From JBIQJD01 sp044507695 (GTDB taxonomy: Bacteria > Bacteroidota > Ignavibacteria > Ignavibacteriales > Ignavibacteriaceae), in NCBI GenBank assembly GCA_044507695.1, contig JBIQJD010000018.1, forward strand, positions 7,561 through 71,560: a stretch of 64,000 bases of DNA. Reading direction: 5' to 3'. Shown one piece after another: positions 27,874 to 35,638 of this stretch; position 1 is the first letter of the stretch; every line of letters begins with the position of its first letter. Position numbers and translations under genes: made by a program. The notes below the pieces were generated by a model. The model had not been told where the DNA came from and made no database searches. It worked only from the letters and a program-made list of their open reading frames with translations.

Positions 27874-28254
27874 ATGTCTGAAGCGAACAAAGCTATCGTT
27901 ACAAAAATTATGGAATCATTTCTTAACGGAAACATTGAAACAGTTTCAAAATTTCTTGATGAAAACATAAAATGGAATATTGTTGGTTTACCCGAGATAC
28001 GAGGCAAATTTAATTTCATTAAAACTATGCAAATGATGGAACGAGAAAATTTTAGAGAGATAAAATTCAAAAATATTATTGCTGAAGGTAATTACGTTGT
28101 GGTTGAGAATTCAGGCTCAACAGATGATGAATTTTGTAATACAAGCCCGGAATCAAATCATCCTTCATACTGTGATGTTTATCTCTTAAATAAAGGAAAA
28201 GTATTGAAGCTTACCTCGTATATTGTTGATGTTACTTTTCATAATGATGAATAA
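27874..28254 (+). CDS. SnoaL-like/NTF2-fold protein
   Basis: A 126-residue cytoplasmic protein. IMESFLNGNIETVSKFLDEN, then IKWNIVGLPEIRGK and a C-terminal half of beta strands (VVVENSGSTDDEF, YCDVYLLNKGKVLKLTSYI) give the cone-shaped NTF2/SnoaL fold (polyketide-cyclase-like, limonene-epoxide-hydrolase superfamily). Specific substrate unknown. A second SnoaL-like gene lies at 36629, near the other end of the island; they share the NxGxxEx..L layout. First gene behind promoter A. Confidence 0.75.
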   Translation: MSEANKAIVTKIMESFLNGNIETVSKFLDENIKWNIVGLPEIRGKFNFIKTMQMMERENFREIKFKNIIAEGNYVVVENSGSTDDEFCNTSPESNHPSYCDVYLLNKGKVLKLTSYIVDVTFHNDE

Positions 28255-28317
28255 AAGTGATAATTCAATTTCTTAAAAAAATCTTTTAAAACTCCAGCAA
28301 TAAAACAGGAGGAAATT

Positions 28318-28614
28318 ATGTACTTAGTTAGAGAAGTTTTTAATTGTAAACCGGGTAAAGCAAAAGAACTTGTTAATAAATTCAAACAGGCTTCAAAGTT
28401 TATGGAAGAGGAGGGAATAAGTAATTTAAGAACGATGACTGATATTACCGGAGCTTACTGGACGGTTGTAATGCAATATGAAGTTGAAGATATCGGGCAA
28501 TTTATGAAAGAGATACGCGGCGGAGGAAAACCGCAGCCTGAGATGGAATCAATTATGAAAGGCTATATGGATTTGGTAGATGGCGGTTACCGTGAAATAT
28601 TTTTAATTGAATAA
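28318..28614 (+). CDS. Small ABM-like dimeric ferredoxin-fold protein
   Basis: A 98-residue protein. YLVREVFNCKPGKAKELVNKFKQA, a central strand (AYWTVVMQYEV) and the C-terminal GYREIFLIE give a beta-alpha-beta-beta-alpha-beta pattern of dimeric alpha/beta-barrel proteins (antibiotic biosynthesis monooxygenase, NIPSNAP or Dabb type). AGGAGG is seven bases before the ATG. It follows the SnoaL gene by 63 bases and probably shares promoter A. Enzymatic function unproven in most of this family. Confidence 0.6.
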   Translation: MYLVREVFNCKPGKAKELVNKFKQASKFMEEEGISNLRTMTDITGAYWTVVMQYEVEDIGQFMKEIRGGGKPQPEMESIMKGYMDLVDGGYREIFLIE

Positions 28615-28618
28615 TGTG

Positions 28619-28687
28619 CTGCCGCAATCAACCATGTAAATTGCCGTAATTGCTCCTTTTTACTTTCTTGATACGGTTTTAAGTTTA
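28619..28687 (+). promoter_or_regulatory. Tandem-repeat operator/promoter B
   Basis: Distal repeat CTGCCGCAATCAACC at 28619, proximal TTGCCGTAATTGCTCC at 28641 (period 22 bp) and TAAGTTTA at 28680-28687. The distance from proximal repeat to TAAG is 39 bases, identical to promoter A. The predicted transcript would start near 28692, which rules against the TTG at 28691 as the start of the next gene. Confidence 0.6.
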
Positions 28688-28756
28688 TATTTGAAATTCG
28701 ATCATCTTCAAACTAATAAAAATTTATTAACAGAGATATTATCTGCCAGGAAATTA

Positions 28757-29221
28757 ATGATGAAAAAAAATAACACCGTGTTTAAAAATCCCGAATTGGA
28801 AAAATTAAATTTTCTGATCGGTGAATGGAAAGTAAGCGGCAAACATCGTCTTATTCCGGATCCTTTAAACGGAAAGGTAAATTTCAAATGGATTGGTGGG
28901 GAATCATTTATACAAATGGAAACGGATTTTAACCAATCAGGTCCGCCAAACAGTGTTGCTGTAATTGGCAGTGATGATAAAGCCGGAACTTTATCAATGT
29001 TATATCATGATGTTAGAGGCGTTTCGAGAATTTTTGAGATGAAATTCAGTGATAATGTCTGGAGTTTGTTTAGAAATTTTCCAGGTTTTTCTCAAAGATT
29101 CACAGGAACGATAAGCAATGATGGAAATAATATTAACGGAATTTGGGAGTTATCTGAAGATGATATCAATTGGATTAAAGATGCCGAAATGATCTACAAT
29201 AAAACTGAAAGTGTTAAGTAA
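28757..29221 (+). CDS. DUF1579-like lipid-binding-fold protein
   Basis: A 154-residue protein from the ATG at 28757. An open frame extends upstream to a TTG at 28691, but that codon falls at or before the likely transcript start of promoter B, and CAGGA precedes the ATG. NPELEKLNFLIGEWKVSGKH is the opening of the DUF1579/THAP4-like heme-binding lipocalin group, and later strands (SFIQMETDF, WSLFRNFPGFSQRFTG) continue the barrel. Function unknown; the family often accompanies SRPBCC and VOC proteins, as here. Confidence 0.68.
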   Translation: MMKKNNTVFKNPELEKLNFLIGEWKVSGKHRLIPDPLNGKVNFKWIGGESFIQMETDFNQSGPPNSVAVIGSDDKAGTLSMLYHDVRGVSRIFEMKFSDNVWSLFRNFPGFSQRFTGTISNDGNNINGIWELSEDDINWIKDAEMIYNKTESVK

Positions 29222-29289
29222 TTATCTTTGCTGTTTGAATTTGAAAATAAAAAAATCACAATATTAAAATTAATTTGGAAGGAAAATCT

Positions 29290-30177
29290 ATGCAGAAGTT
29301 AATCCCGTTCTTATGGTTTGATTCCCAGGCTGAAGATGCAGTTAAATTCTACACTTCAGTTTTTAAAAATTCAAAAGCTGGTTCAATCACAAAATTCACA
29401 GAAGAAAGTGCGCAGGCATCCGGAATGCAGCCAGGCACAGTTATGACGGTTAATTTTCAAATTGACGGATTTGATTTTACAGTTATTAATGGCGGGCCTG
29501 CTTTTAAAATCAACCCATCAATCTCATTTTTTTATTATTCAAATGATGAAAAAGAAATTGAAGAACTGTGGAAAAAACTTTCCGATGGTGGTTTAGCTTT
29601 GATGGAGCTTGATAAATATGATTGGAGCACTAAGTACGGCTGGGTTCAGGATAAATTTGGTGTATCCTGGCAATTAATGTTTACTGAAAATGAAATCAGG
29701 CAAAAAATAGTTCCATCATTAATGTTCACAAAGAATAGCGGCAAGACTGAAGAAGCAATCAACTTTTATACTTCAGTTTTTAAGAATTCTTCCGTGGGAA
29801 ATATTTTTAGGTTTGAGCCTGCACAAAAACCTGATGAAGACAGCTCAATTGCTTATGCTGATTTTAATCTGGAAGGACAATTGTTCTCTGCAATGGATGG
29901 CGGACATAAACATGATTTTTCATTCAATGAAGCAGTTTCATTAGTTGTTAATTGTAAGGATCAAAATGAAATTGATTATTACTGGAATAAACTTTCCGCT
30001 GTGCCGCAGGCTGAAATATGCGGATGGATAAAGGATAAATACGGCGTTTCCTGGCAAATCGTTCCAGCCAATTTACCACAGCTGCTTAGCGGCAAAAATG
30101 CAAAAGCAGTTACCCAGAAAGTGCTTCAATCAAAAAAATTAAATATTGCTGAATTGGAAGAGGCTGCAAACAGTTAG
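29290..30177 (+). CDS. Tandem PhnB-like VOC protein
   Basis: A 295-residue protein of two similar halves, each a VOC/glyoxalase-fold PhnB-like domain. Half 1 begins LIPFLWFDSQAEDAVKFYTS and ends YGWVQDKFGVSWQLM. Half 2 begins VPSLMFTKNSGKTEEAINFY and ends CGWIKDKYGVSWQIVP. The FYTSVFKNS motif is exactly repeated. Such proteins are annotated as 3-demethylubiquinone methyltransferase-like, but that activity is doubtful; they are metal- or small-ligand-binding folds. I use the ATG at 29290 (GGAAGGA upstream) rather than the TTG at 29275. A single-domain relative lies at 36138. Confidence 0.78.
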   Translation: MQKLIPFLWFDSQAEDAVKFYTSVFKNSKAGSITKFTEESAQASGMQPGTVMTVNFQIDGFDFTVINGGPAFKINPSISFFYYSNDEKEIEELWKKLSDGGLALMELDKYDWSTKYGWVQDKFGVSWQLMFTENEIRQKIVPSLMFTKNSGKTEEAINFYTSVFKNSSVGNIFRFEPAQKPDEDSSIAYADFNLEGQLFSAMDGGHKHDFSFNEAVSLVVNCKDQNEIDYYWNKLSAVPQAEICGWIKDKYGVSWQIVPANLPQLLSGKNAKAVTQKVLQSKKLNIAELEEAANS

Positions 30178-30230
30178 TATGAATTTAGAACAACTAAATA
30201 ATTAATCATTCAATAAAATAGAGGAAGAAC

Positions 30231-30647
30231 ATGAGTTTCACAAAAATTAAAGTTGAGTCGGTAATTTCTGCTGATACAAAAAAAGTATGGGATTATTTTT
30301 CAAAACCGGAACATATTACACAATGGAATTACGCTGTTGATGATTGGCATTGCCCCAGTGCAGAAAATGATTTGAGAACCGGCGGCAGATTTAAAAGCAG
30401 AATGGAAGCTAAAGACGGCAGCGCCGGATTTGATTTCGAAGGTTTTTATGATGAAGTAATTGATCACAAGAAAATTGCTTATACAATGCCGGATGGCAGA
30501 CATGCAGTTACTGAGTTTGAAGATCTTGGAGATAAAACAAAGGTAACAACAACTTTTGATGCTGAAAATCTAAATTCACTTGAGATGCAGAAAACCGGCT
30601 GGCAAGCAATGCTGGATAATTTTAAAAATTATGTGGAAAGAAATTAA
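30231..30647 (+). CDS. SRPBCC family protein (AHSA1-like)
   Basis: A 138-residue cytoplasmic protein. IKVESVISADTKKVWDYFSK then PEHITQWNYA is the typical AHSA1/SRPBCC start (strand, then VWxxxTxPxxxxxW). The middle has GGRFKSRMEAKDGSAGFDFEG, and the C-terminal helix (GWQAMLDNFKNYVERN) closes the ligand pocket. AHSA1-like proteins bind hydrophobic ligands or chaperone clients; the ligand is unknown. GAGGAA precedes the ATG. Six bases separate it from the next gene, so they are co-transcribed. A second SRPBCC gene is at 34452. Confidence 0.78.
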   Translation: MSFTKIKVESVISADTKKVWDYFSKPEHITQWNYAVDDWHCPSAENDLRTGGRFKSRMEAKDGSAGFDFEGFYDEVIDHKKIAYTMPDGRHAVTEFEDLGDKTKVTTTFDAENLNSLEMQKTGWQAMLDNFKNYVERN

Positions 30648-30652
30648 AACAG

Positions 30653-31135
30653 ATGAAAGAAAAATTTCCGTTCATGGCTGTTTTAAAAACAGCATTGCTC
30701 GCCGGAACTTTGGATATTACTGCTGCATTTATCAATACCTATTTAAGATCGGGATCAACTCCTGAAATCGTGCTTCAGTTTATTGCCAGCGGAGTTCTGG
30801 GAGATCGATCATTTGAGCAGGGAATTTTCACTGCTTTGCTCGGATTGATTTTTCATTACTTCATTGCATTTTCATGGACGGTAATTTTCTTCCTCATCTA
30901 TCCTGAATTGAAACTTTCTTCATCATCTAAAATTTTTAGCGGATTGATTTATGGAATTATAATCTGGCTGATAATGAATCTGATTGTTGTTCCGCTTTCA
31001 AACACTCCGCAATTTTCTCCCGGAGTTATTCAAAATATAATCGGCCTGGCTTTTATAATGTTCCTTGTTGGATTACCAATTTCATTAATGTTTCATAAAA
31101 GCAAACATACAATTAAACCGGCAGAAGCAAATTAA
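30653..31135 (+). CDS. Small integral membrane protein, four helices
   Basis: A 160-residue protein with four hydrophobic segments (near residues 8-28, 55-85, 95-118 and 130-150). The sequence LKTALLAGTLDITAAFINTY and later SSKIFSGLIYGIIIWLIMNL resemble small uncharacterised membrane proteins of Bacteroidota. The first helix carries a charged residue (D20), and the third is preceded by a lysine. It follows the SRPBCC gene by six bases, suggesting coupled expression. No function recognised. Confidence 0.6.
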   Translation: MKEKFPFMAVLKTALLAGTLDITAAFINTYLRSGSTPEIVLQFIASGVLGDRSFEQGIFTALLGLIFHYFIAFSWTVIFFLIYPELKLSSSSKIFSGLIYGIIIWLIMNLIVVPLSNTPQFSPGVIQNIIGLAFIMFLVGLPISLMFHKSKHTIKPAEAN

Positions 31136-31167
31136 TTGTTCTATAAAAAATAGAGGAAAAAAGAAAT

Positions 31168-31554
31168 ATGAATTCAAAGAGAATCTGGGCAAACTATTCT
31201 GTGGCAGATTTAGACCGCACTACAAAATTCTATTCTGAATTAGGTTTTAAATCAAACGGAAGATCAAATGATTTAACAAGTTTTTTCTTCGGTGAAGATA
31301 GATTTATTATTCACTTTTTCCTGAAAGATGTTATTCAGTCTAACACTTCTATCAATTTTGTTGATTCACAAAAAAGTAATGAAATTATCTTCACTCTTTC
31401 TGCTGATACGAAAGAAGAGGTAAACGAATGGGCAAAGGAAGTTGAGAAAGCCGGAGGAACAATTATTTCCGAACCGGAAGAATTTGGTGAAGGATATTAT
31501 GGTTTTGTTTTTGCTGATCCCGATGGACATAAATTTAACGTTTTTTATATGTAA
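31168..31554 (+). CDS. VOC family protein (glyoxalase-like)
   Basis: A 128-residue protein. Opening KRIWANYSVADLDRTTKFYS plus ELGFKSNG, and ending FGEGYYGFVFADPDGHKFNV, are typical of single-domain bleomycin-resistance/glyoxalase-like VOC proteins. The C-terminal DPDGH segment is kept, while a clear second metal-binding set is not obvious, so it may bind ligand without metal catalysis. AGAGGAAAAA precedes the start. It ends the segment before promoter C. Confidence 0.75.
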   Translation: MNSKRIWANYSVADLDRTTKFYSELGFKSNGRSNDLTSFFFGEDRFIIHFFLKDVIQSNTSINFVDSQKSNEIIFTLSADTKEEVNEWAKEVEKAGGTIISEPEEFGEGYYGFVFADPDGHKFNVFYM

Positions 31555-31625
31555 TTATTTGTTAAAAATTTAATTGTAATAAATGTTGCTGATAAATGAA
31601 TGCTTTTGAAGTTAAGTAGATTTCG

Positions 31626-31705
31626 TTGCCGTATTCAACCTCTAAAATTGCCGTAGGCATACCTTTTAGACTGTAGACTGTTTTTGTAATATTGGTATAA
31701 GTTTT
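31626..31705 (+). promoter_or_regulatory. Tandem-repeat operator/promoter C
   Basis: Distal repeat TTGCCGTATTCAACC at 31626, proximal TTGCCGTAGGCATACC at 31648, again 22 bp apart, and TAAGTTTT at 31698-31705. The proximal repeat lies 50 bases from TAAG, 11 more than in A and B, so the same helix face is kept. It would drive the alpha/beta hydrolase and genes behind it. Confidence 0.58.
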
Positions 31706-31790
31706 CCGGAGAATTTAAAAAATCAAATAAGGAGTTAATCAACTTCTTCAGTTCATTAATCAGAGAAATTAAAAACCGGAAGGGAATAAT

Positions 31791-32672
31791 ATGTTTAGTA
31801 AAAATTTTTCATTCACCTTATTTCTTGTTTACTTGATCTTTGTAACTCCTTCATCACTTTCTCAGCAGCAAGCTGCCGGAAATTATGCCGATGTAAACGG
31901 AATGAAATTATATTATGAAGTTTCAGGCGGAGGTGAACCGCTGATAGTATTGCCCGGTGCTCATATGGATATCAAATCAATGGGAGAAATAATTCCCATG
32001 CTTGCAGAAAATCATAAAGTATATGCAATTGAATTTCAAGGGCATGGTCATACTGAAGATATCAACCGACCGATTACCTACTATAATCTTGCAGATGATG
32101 TTGCTGCATTTATGGATGCAGTTGGTTTGAAACAAGCAGACGTTTTTGGTTATTCGATGGGTGCAGAAGTTGGGCTTCAGCTTTCAGTCCGTAATCCTGA
32201 AAAAGTACGAAAATTGATTTTTGCTTCCGGTTCGTATGATCTTAAAGGTTGGCAGCCTATATACAATCAGTTTATTCCGCAAATGAGTACAGAAATGTTT
32301 TTATCAATGCCTTACTTTGCAGAAAAGCATAAGCAATCTCCTGATCCTGATGCCTATCTTGCATTTCTTGAAAAGATGATTGCACTTGAAAAAGAACCAA
32401 TGGCATGGGAAAAAGATGTTAAAAAATTAAAACTTCCAATATTGATGATTGCAGGTGATGCTGATGTAGTTACGCTTGAACATACGGTTTCAATGTTCAG
32501 ACTTCTTGGCGGTGGTGAGATGGGTGATATGGGTCAGCCGCTGCCGCAATCGCGTCTTGCAATTCTGCCTGCAACATCGCATACGGCGGTTATTACTCAG
32601 GCTGATCTTTTGATTTCGTTGATTGAACCTTTTCTGAAAGGCGAAACACCCAAAAGTTTCTTTGAGGAATAA
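31791..32672 (+). CDS. Exported alpha/beta hydrolase
   Basis: A 293-residue protein with a signal peptide (about 1-24, ending SLSQ). The mature part starts GNYADVNGMKLYYEVSGGGE, with PLIVLPGAHM as the oxyanion loop, GYSMGAEVG as the nucleophile elbow (Ser), MIAGDADVV as the acid strand, and TSHTAVI with the catalytic His. The complete triad suggests an active esterase or lactonase/peroxidase-type hydrolase in the periplasm. It stands alone among cytoplasmic neighbours in being exported. First gene after promoter C. Confidence 0.85.
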   Translation: MFSKNFSFTLFLVYLIFVTPSSLSQQQAAGNYADVNGMKLYYEVSGGGEPLIVLPGAHMDIKSMGEIIPMLAENHKVYAIEFQGHGHTEDINRPITYYNLADDVAAFMDAVGLKQADVFGYSMGAEVGLQLSVRNPEKVRKLIFASGSYDLKGWQPIYNQFIPQMSTEMFLSMPYFAEKHKQSPDPDAYLAFLEKMIALEKEPMAWEKDVKKLKLPILMIAGDADVVTLEHTVSMFRLLGGGEMGDMGQPLPQSRLAILPATSHTAVITQADLLISLIEPFLKGETPKSFFEE

Positions 32673-32725
32673 ACATTTTAAGAAAGTTCAAAAGAAAATT
32701 ATTCAACAAAAAAAATGAATGCTAA

Positions 32726-33322
32726 ATGAGAAAACTTATCGCTGCAATCAACATGACGCTTGATGGATTTTGCGATCATACTTCTGTAATTGCAGATGAA
32801 GAATTACATGATCATTACACTGAATTGATAAAAAATGCCGGAGCAATTTTGTACGGAAGAATAACTTATCAGCTTATGGAATTCTGGCCAGAGATTGTGA
32901 AAAATCCAACAGGCAATAAATCAATGGATGATTTTGCTGTAACAATAGATAATAGTTTAAAAATAGTTTTTTCACGTACATTAAAAAATCTGGAATGGAA
33001 AAATTCTGTCCTGGCAAAAAAAAATCTTAAAGATGAAATTATAGATTTAAAGCAGCAGGAAGGGAAAAATATTTTTGTTGGAAGTCCGGGTTTAATTTCA
33101 CAATGTACAATTCTTCAGTTAATTGATGAATACCAGTTATGCATTCACTCAATAATTGCAGGAAAAGGATTGCCGTTATTTAAAAATATAAATGAACAGG
33201 TTACACTTAAACTTCTTAGAACAAAACAGTTTGGTTCAGGTGCGGTTGTTCATTATTACAAACCGGTAAATAATAAAAATGCAAAGCGTGATCTCGAATC
33301 AGAAATAAATACTCATAATTAA
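32726..33322 (+). CDS. Dihydrofolate reductase family protein (RibD C-terminal type)
   Basis: A 198-residue protein of the DHFR/RibD-C fold: KLIAAINMTLDGFCDHTSVI, ILYGRITYQLMEFWPEIVKN (the YGRxTYxxM motif), KIVFSRTLKNLEW, then a shortened NADPH glycine motif (NIFVGSPGLISQCTILQLID), and a VH.Y end. Members are distinct from folate-pathway DHFR and may reduce other pteridine or flavin precursors. A close homologue follows 12 bases later, but the two differ in length and sequence, so duplication is old. Confidence 0.78.
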   Translation: MRKLIAAINMTLDGFCDHTSVIADEELHDHYTELIKNAGAILYGRITYQLMEFWPEIVKNPTGNKSMDDFAVTIDNSLKIVFSRTLKNLEWKNSVLAKKNLKDEIIDLKQQEGKNIFVGSPGLISQCTILQLIDEYQLCIHSIIAGKGLPLFKNINEQVTLKLLRTKQFGSGAVVHYYKPVNNKNAKRDLESEINTHN

Positions 33323-33334
33323 AAAGGATAGTAA

Positions 33335-33892
33335 ATGAGAAAGCTCATAATGTGGAACATTATTACTCTTGATGGATATTTTGACACCGATAAAAACTGG
33401 GAATTATCTTTTCATGAGCTTGTGTGGGGACCTGAACTTCAGCAGTTAAGTCTTGAGCAATTAAACTCCGCAGATTATCTTGTCTTTGGAAGAGTAACTT
33501 ATGAAGGAATGGCTGCTTACTGGAAAAAAGAAAAAGGTGAAATTGCCGATTTGATGAATGCAATTCCTAAAATTGTTTTTTCTACAACATTAAATTCTGT
33601 TGATTGGAATAATACGACATTGATAAAAGAAAATGCTTCCGCAGAAATTAAAAAATTAAAAGAGCAGGATGGAAAGGATATGTACCTTTTCGGCAGCGCG
33701 GATTTATCTAAAACTTTTGTAGACGATAATCTTTTTGATGAATACAGAATCGGCGTTGCACCTGTAATTTTAGGCAGCGGAAGGCACTTGTTCAAACCCG
33801 GAACAGCACAAAATAATTTAATTCTAATATCAGCACAGCCGCTTGAAAATGGCGGAGTTGTTTTAAAATATCAGAATAAAAAATCTGAATAA
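33335..33892 (+). CDS. Dihydrofolate reductase family protein, second copy
   Basis: A 185-residue RibD-C/DHFR-like protein. KLIMWNIITLDGYFDTDKNW, YLVFGRVTYEGMAAYW, KIVFSTTLNSVDWNNTTLIK, and DMYLFGSADLSKTFVDDNLF with the GSxxL motif are conserved; RIGVAPVILGSGRHLF is the usual C-terminal core. It probably uses NADPH; the substrate is unknown. It follows the first copy by 12 bases, with AAAAGGA as ribosome-binding site, and forms one operon with it. Confidence 0.8.
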   Translation: MRKLIMWNIITLDGYFDTDKNWELSFHELVWGPELQQLSLEQLNSADYLVFGRVTYEGMAAYWKKEKGEIADLMNAIPKIVFSTTLNSVDWNNTTLIKENASAEIKKLKEQDGKDMYLFGSADLSKTFVDDNLFDEYRIGVAPVILGSGRHLFKPGTAQNNLILISAQPLENGGVVLKYQNKKSE

Positions 33893-33944
33893 TTCATAAA
33901 TATTGATTCAAGAACAATCTTAAACTTTTAAAAGGAAAGTTATC

Positions 33945-34349
33945 ATGACAAAGATGAATCCTGTAGTGCATTTTGAAATGGCTGCCAAAGACGGAAAACG
34001 GATGGCAGAGTTTTACACAAAAGTTTTTGGCTGGCAAACGCAGCAGCTTGGTGAGGAATTTGGCGGATATATTCTGGCATCAACAACAGAGACAGATGAA
34101 AATGGAATGATTAAAGATCCCGGAAGAATTAACGGCGGATTTTATCAGAAGATGGATGATCCTGCAATGAATCATCCTTCAGTTGTTATTGCAGTTGATG
34201 ATTTAAATGAATCAATGGAAAAAATAAAAAACAACGGCGGAAAAGTTATCGGTGAGGTTCAGGATATTCCCGGAATAGGAAATTACATCTCATTTTTTGA
34301 TTCTGAAGGTAACCGCGTAGGAATGCTTCAACCAGTGGCAATGCAATAA
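33945..34349 (+). CDS. VOC family protein
   Basis: A 134-residue single-domain VOC protein: NPVVHFEMAAKDGKRMAEFY then TKVFGWQTQQLGEEFGGYIL, a central VVIAVDDLNESMEKIKNNGG, and an end with YISFFDSEGNRVGMLQPV. This is the CFP30B/PhnB-adjacent subgroup seen widely in bacteria. No metal ligands can be assigned with confidence. AAAGGAAAG precedes the ATG. A short hairpin after the stop may end the transcript. Confidence 0.75.
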   Translation: MTKMNPVVHFEMAAKDGKRMAEFYTKVFGWQTQQLGEEFGGYILASTTETDENGMIKDPGRINGGFYQKMDDPAMNHPSVVIAVDDLNESMEKIKNNGGKVIGEVQDIPGIGNYISFFDSEGNRVGMLQPVAMQ

Positions 34350-34362
34350 TCTGAATCTTAAC

Positions 34363-34382
34363 AAAGAGAAAAAACTCTTTTT
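34363..34382 (+). terminator. Possible weak terminator
   Basis: AAAGAG / CTCTTT stem with an A6 loop and TT after it, 14 bases beyond the stop of the VOC gene. Short stem and only a brief T-run, so weak. Confidence 0.4.
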
Positions 34383-34451
34383 GCTTAATAGTTAGCTGAA
34401 GAAAAATAATTTATAAAAATCATTCTTAACATTTAAAGAAGGAGAATTTAT

Positions 34452-34904
34452 ATGCAGAAACTTCATTTTAAAATTGAGATAAACGCTCCCAAAGAAAAAG
34501 TATGGCACACAATGCTTGATAAAGAAACATATCCGCAGTGGACAGATATTTTCGGTCCTGGTTCAAATTATCAGGGTGATTGGAAGGAAGGAAGTAAAAT
34601 TCTTTTCGTAGCTCCCAACAAAAATGGTAAACTGGATGGAATGGTCAGCCGGATTAAAGAAAATAAAGAATATAAGTTCATCTCAATAGAACATTTTGGT
34701 GTTTTGCAGGATGGAGTTGAAGATACTACAAGTGATACAGTAAAAAACTGGGCAGGTGCACTTGAAAATTATACATTCATTGAGAAAGATGGTAAAACTG
34801 AAGTTCTTGTGGATATGGATTCCGATGATGAATATTCGGACATGTTTTTAAAACTTTGGCCGCAAGCATTGAATAAAGTCAAGGCTCTCGCGGAAAATTC
34901 GTGA
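34452..34904 (+). CDS. SRPBCC family protein
   Basis: A 150-residue protein of the SRPBCC/START-like fold: HFKIEINAPKEKVWHTMLDK then ETYPQWTDIF, a WKEGSKILFVAPNKNGKLDG hairpin, and the C-terminal helix LWPQALNKVKALAE. AAGGAG is seven bases upstream of the ATG. Like the copy at 30231 it has the VWxxxxxxxxYxxW pattern but differs in the middle, so both likely bind different hydrophobic ligands. Confidence 0.77.
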   Translation: MQKLHFKIEINAPKEKVWHTMLDKETYPQWTDIFGPGSNYQGDWKEGSKILFVAPNKNGKLDGMVSRIKENKEYKFISIEHFGVLQDGVEDTTSDTVKNWAGALENYTFIEKDGKTEVLVDMDSDDEYSDMFLKLWPQALNKVKALAENS

Positions 34905-34931
34905 AAAGATGCAGCTTTGATGTGCATTTAC

Positions 34932-34979
34932 AGATGACATCTCTTCAAATTAAGAAATGAAACTGTAGGGATGTCATCT
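34932..34979. repeat. Inverted repeat in spacer
   Basis: AGATGACATC (34932-34941) and GATGTCATCT (34970-34979) are perfect 10-bp arms; with G-T and two further pairs the stem reaches about 13 bp, loop 22 bases. No T-run follows on the + strand. It could be an operator, an attenuating structure, or the remnant of a small mobile element. Confidence 0.5.
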
Positions 34980-35001
34980 AAGAAAATTTATTAAATGAAG
35001 T

Positions 35002-35376
35002 ATGCAAATAAAAACAAAATTTAAAACCGTAGATGAATACATTAACAGCCATACGGAAGATGTGCAGAAAATTTTGAACAATATTAGAAAAACTATTAAA
35101 TCCGCTGCACCGCAGGCAGAAGAATCAATCAGCTATAACATGCCTGCATATAAGTTTCATGGTCCGCTTGTTTATTTTGCGGTGAATAAAAATCATATTG
35201 GATTTTATGGCATACCAACCAGCCACACTAAATTCACAAGTTTATTATCAGCTTATAAAACAGGCAGAGGATCTGTGCAATTTCCATTTAACCAACGGGT
35301 ACCGTTAGATTTGATAAGGAAGATTGTAAGGTTCAGAGTAGAAGAAAATATTTCTAAGAATAAAACCAAACGTTGA
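35002..35376 (+). CDS. DUF1801 (YdhG/YjbR-like) protein
   Basis: A 124-residue protein. VDEYINSHTEDVQKILNNIR and SAAPQAEESISYNMPAYKFH, then GPLVYFAVNKNHIGFYGIPT, and FPFNQRVPLDLIRKIVRFRV are the family signatures of DUF1801. The fold is frataxin-like, and one member (Bacillus YdhG/Fra) has been linked to iron delivery; the role here is unproven. Common companion of SRPBCC and VOC genes. Confidence 0.8.
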   Translation: MQIKTKFKTVDEYINSHTEDVQKILNNIRKTIKSAAPQAEESISYNMPAYKFHGPLVYFAVNKNHIGFYGIPTSHTKFTSLLSAYKTGRGSVQFPFNQRVPLDLIRKIVRFRVEENISKNKTKR

Positions 35377-35416
35377 GATAATTTTAACATCACCGGCAAA
35401 TCAATAATTTAAAATT

Positions 35417-35637
35417 ATGAATGAAGAAACAGAGTTACAGCTTCATGCAGATGAAAAACATGCTGATTCAGACAGCTCAGTATGGAAGCAGATAGCCGAT
35501 CCTGTTAAAGGAAGCCAAAAGTTCTTGATCTGGGTTACCCCGGAATTTTCTGGGCAATTTTTGTATCTGAAACTTCTGTAGGATTATTTACATTGTGGCT
35601 GTTCAAAAAAGGTAAATGGAAAAATGTGAAGGTTTAA
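35417..35637 (+). pseudogene. MATE transporter remnant with large internal deletion
   Basis: An ATG-started frame gives MNEETELQLHADEK then SVWKQIADPVKGSQK, resembling the cytoplasmic N-terminus of Bacteroidota MATE exporters. It stops at a TAG. Overlapping in another frame up to a TAA at 35635 is RKPKVLDLGYPGIFWAIFVS then LFTLWLFKKGKWKNVKV, a clear MATE C-terminus. The roughly 400 middle residues of a normal MATE are missing. I infer an internal deletion that joined both ends out of frame. The N-terminal match is weaker than the C-terminal one. Confidence 0.55.
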
Positions 35638-35638
35638 A

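Noticed and set aside
28691..28756. N-terminal extension of the DUF1579 gene from a TTG
   Set aside because: The extension would start at or before the predicted transcript start of promoter B and has no similarity to the family start.
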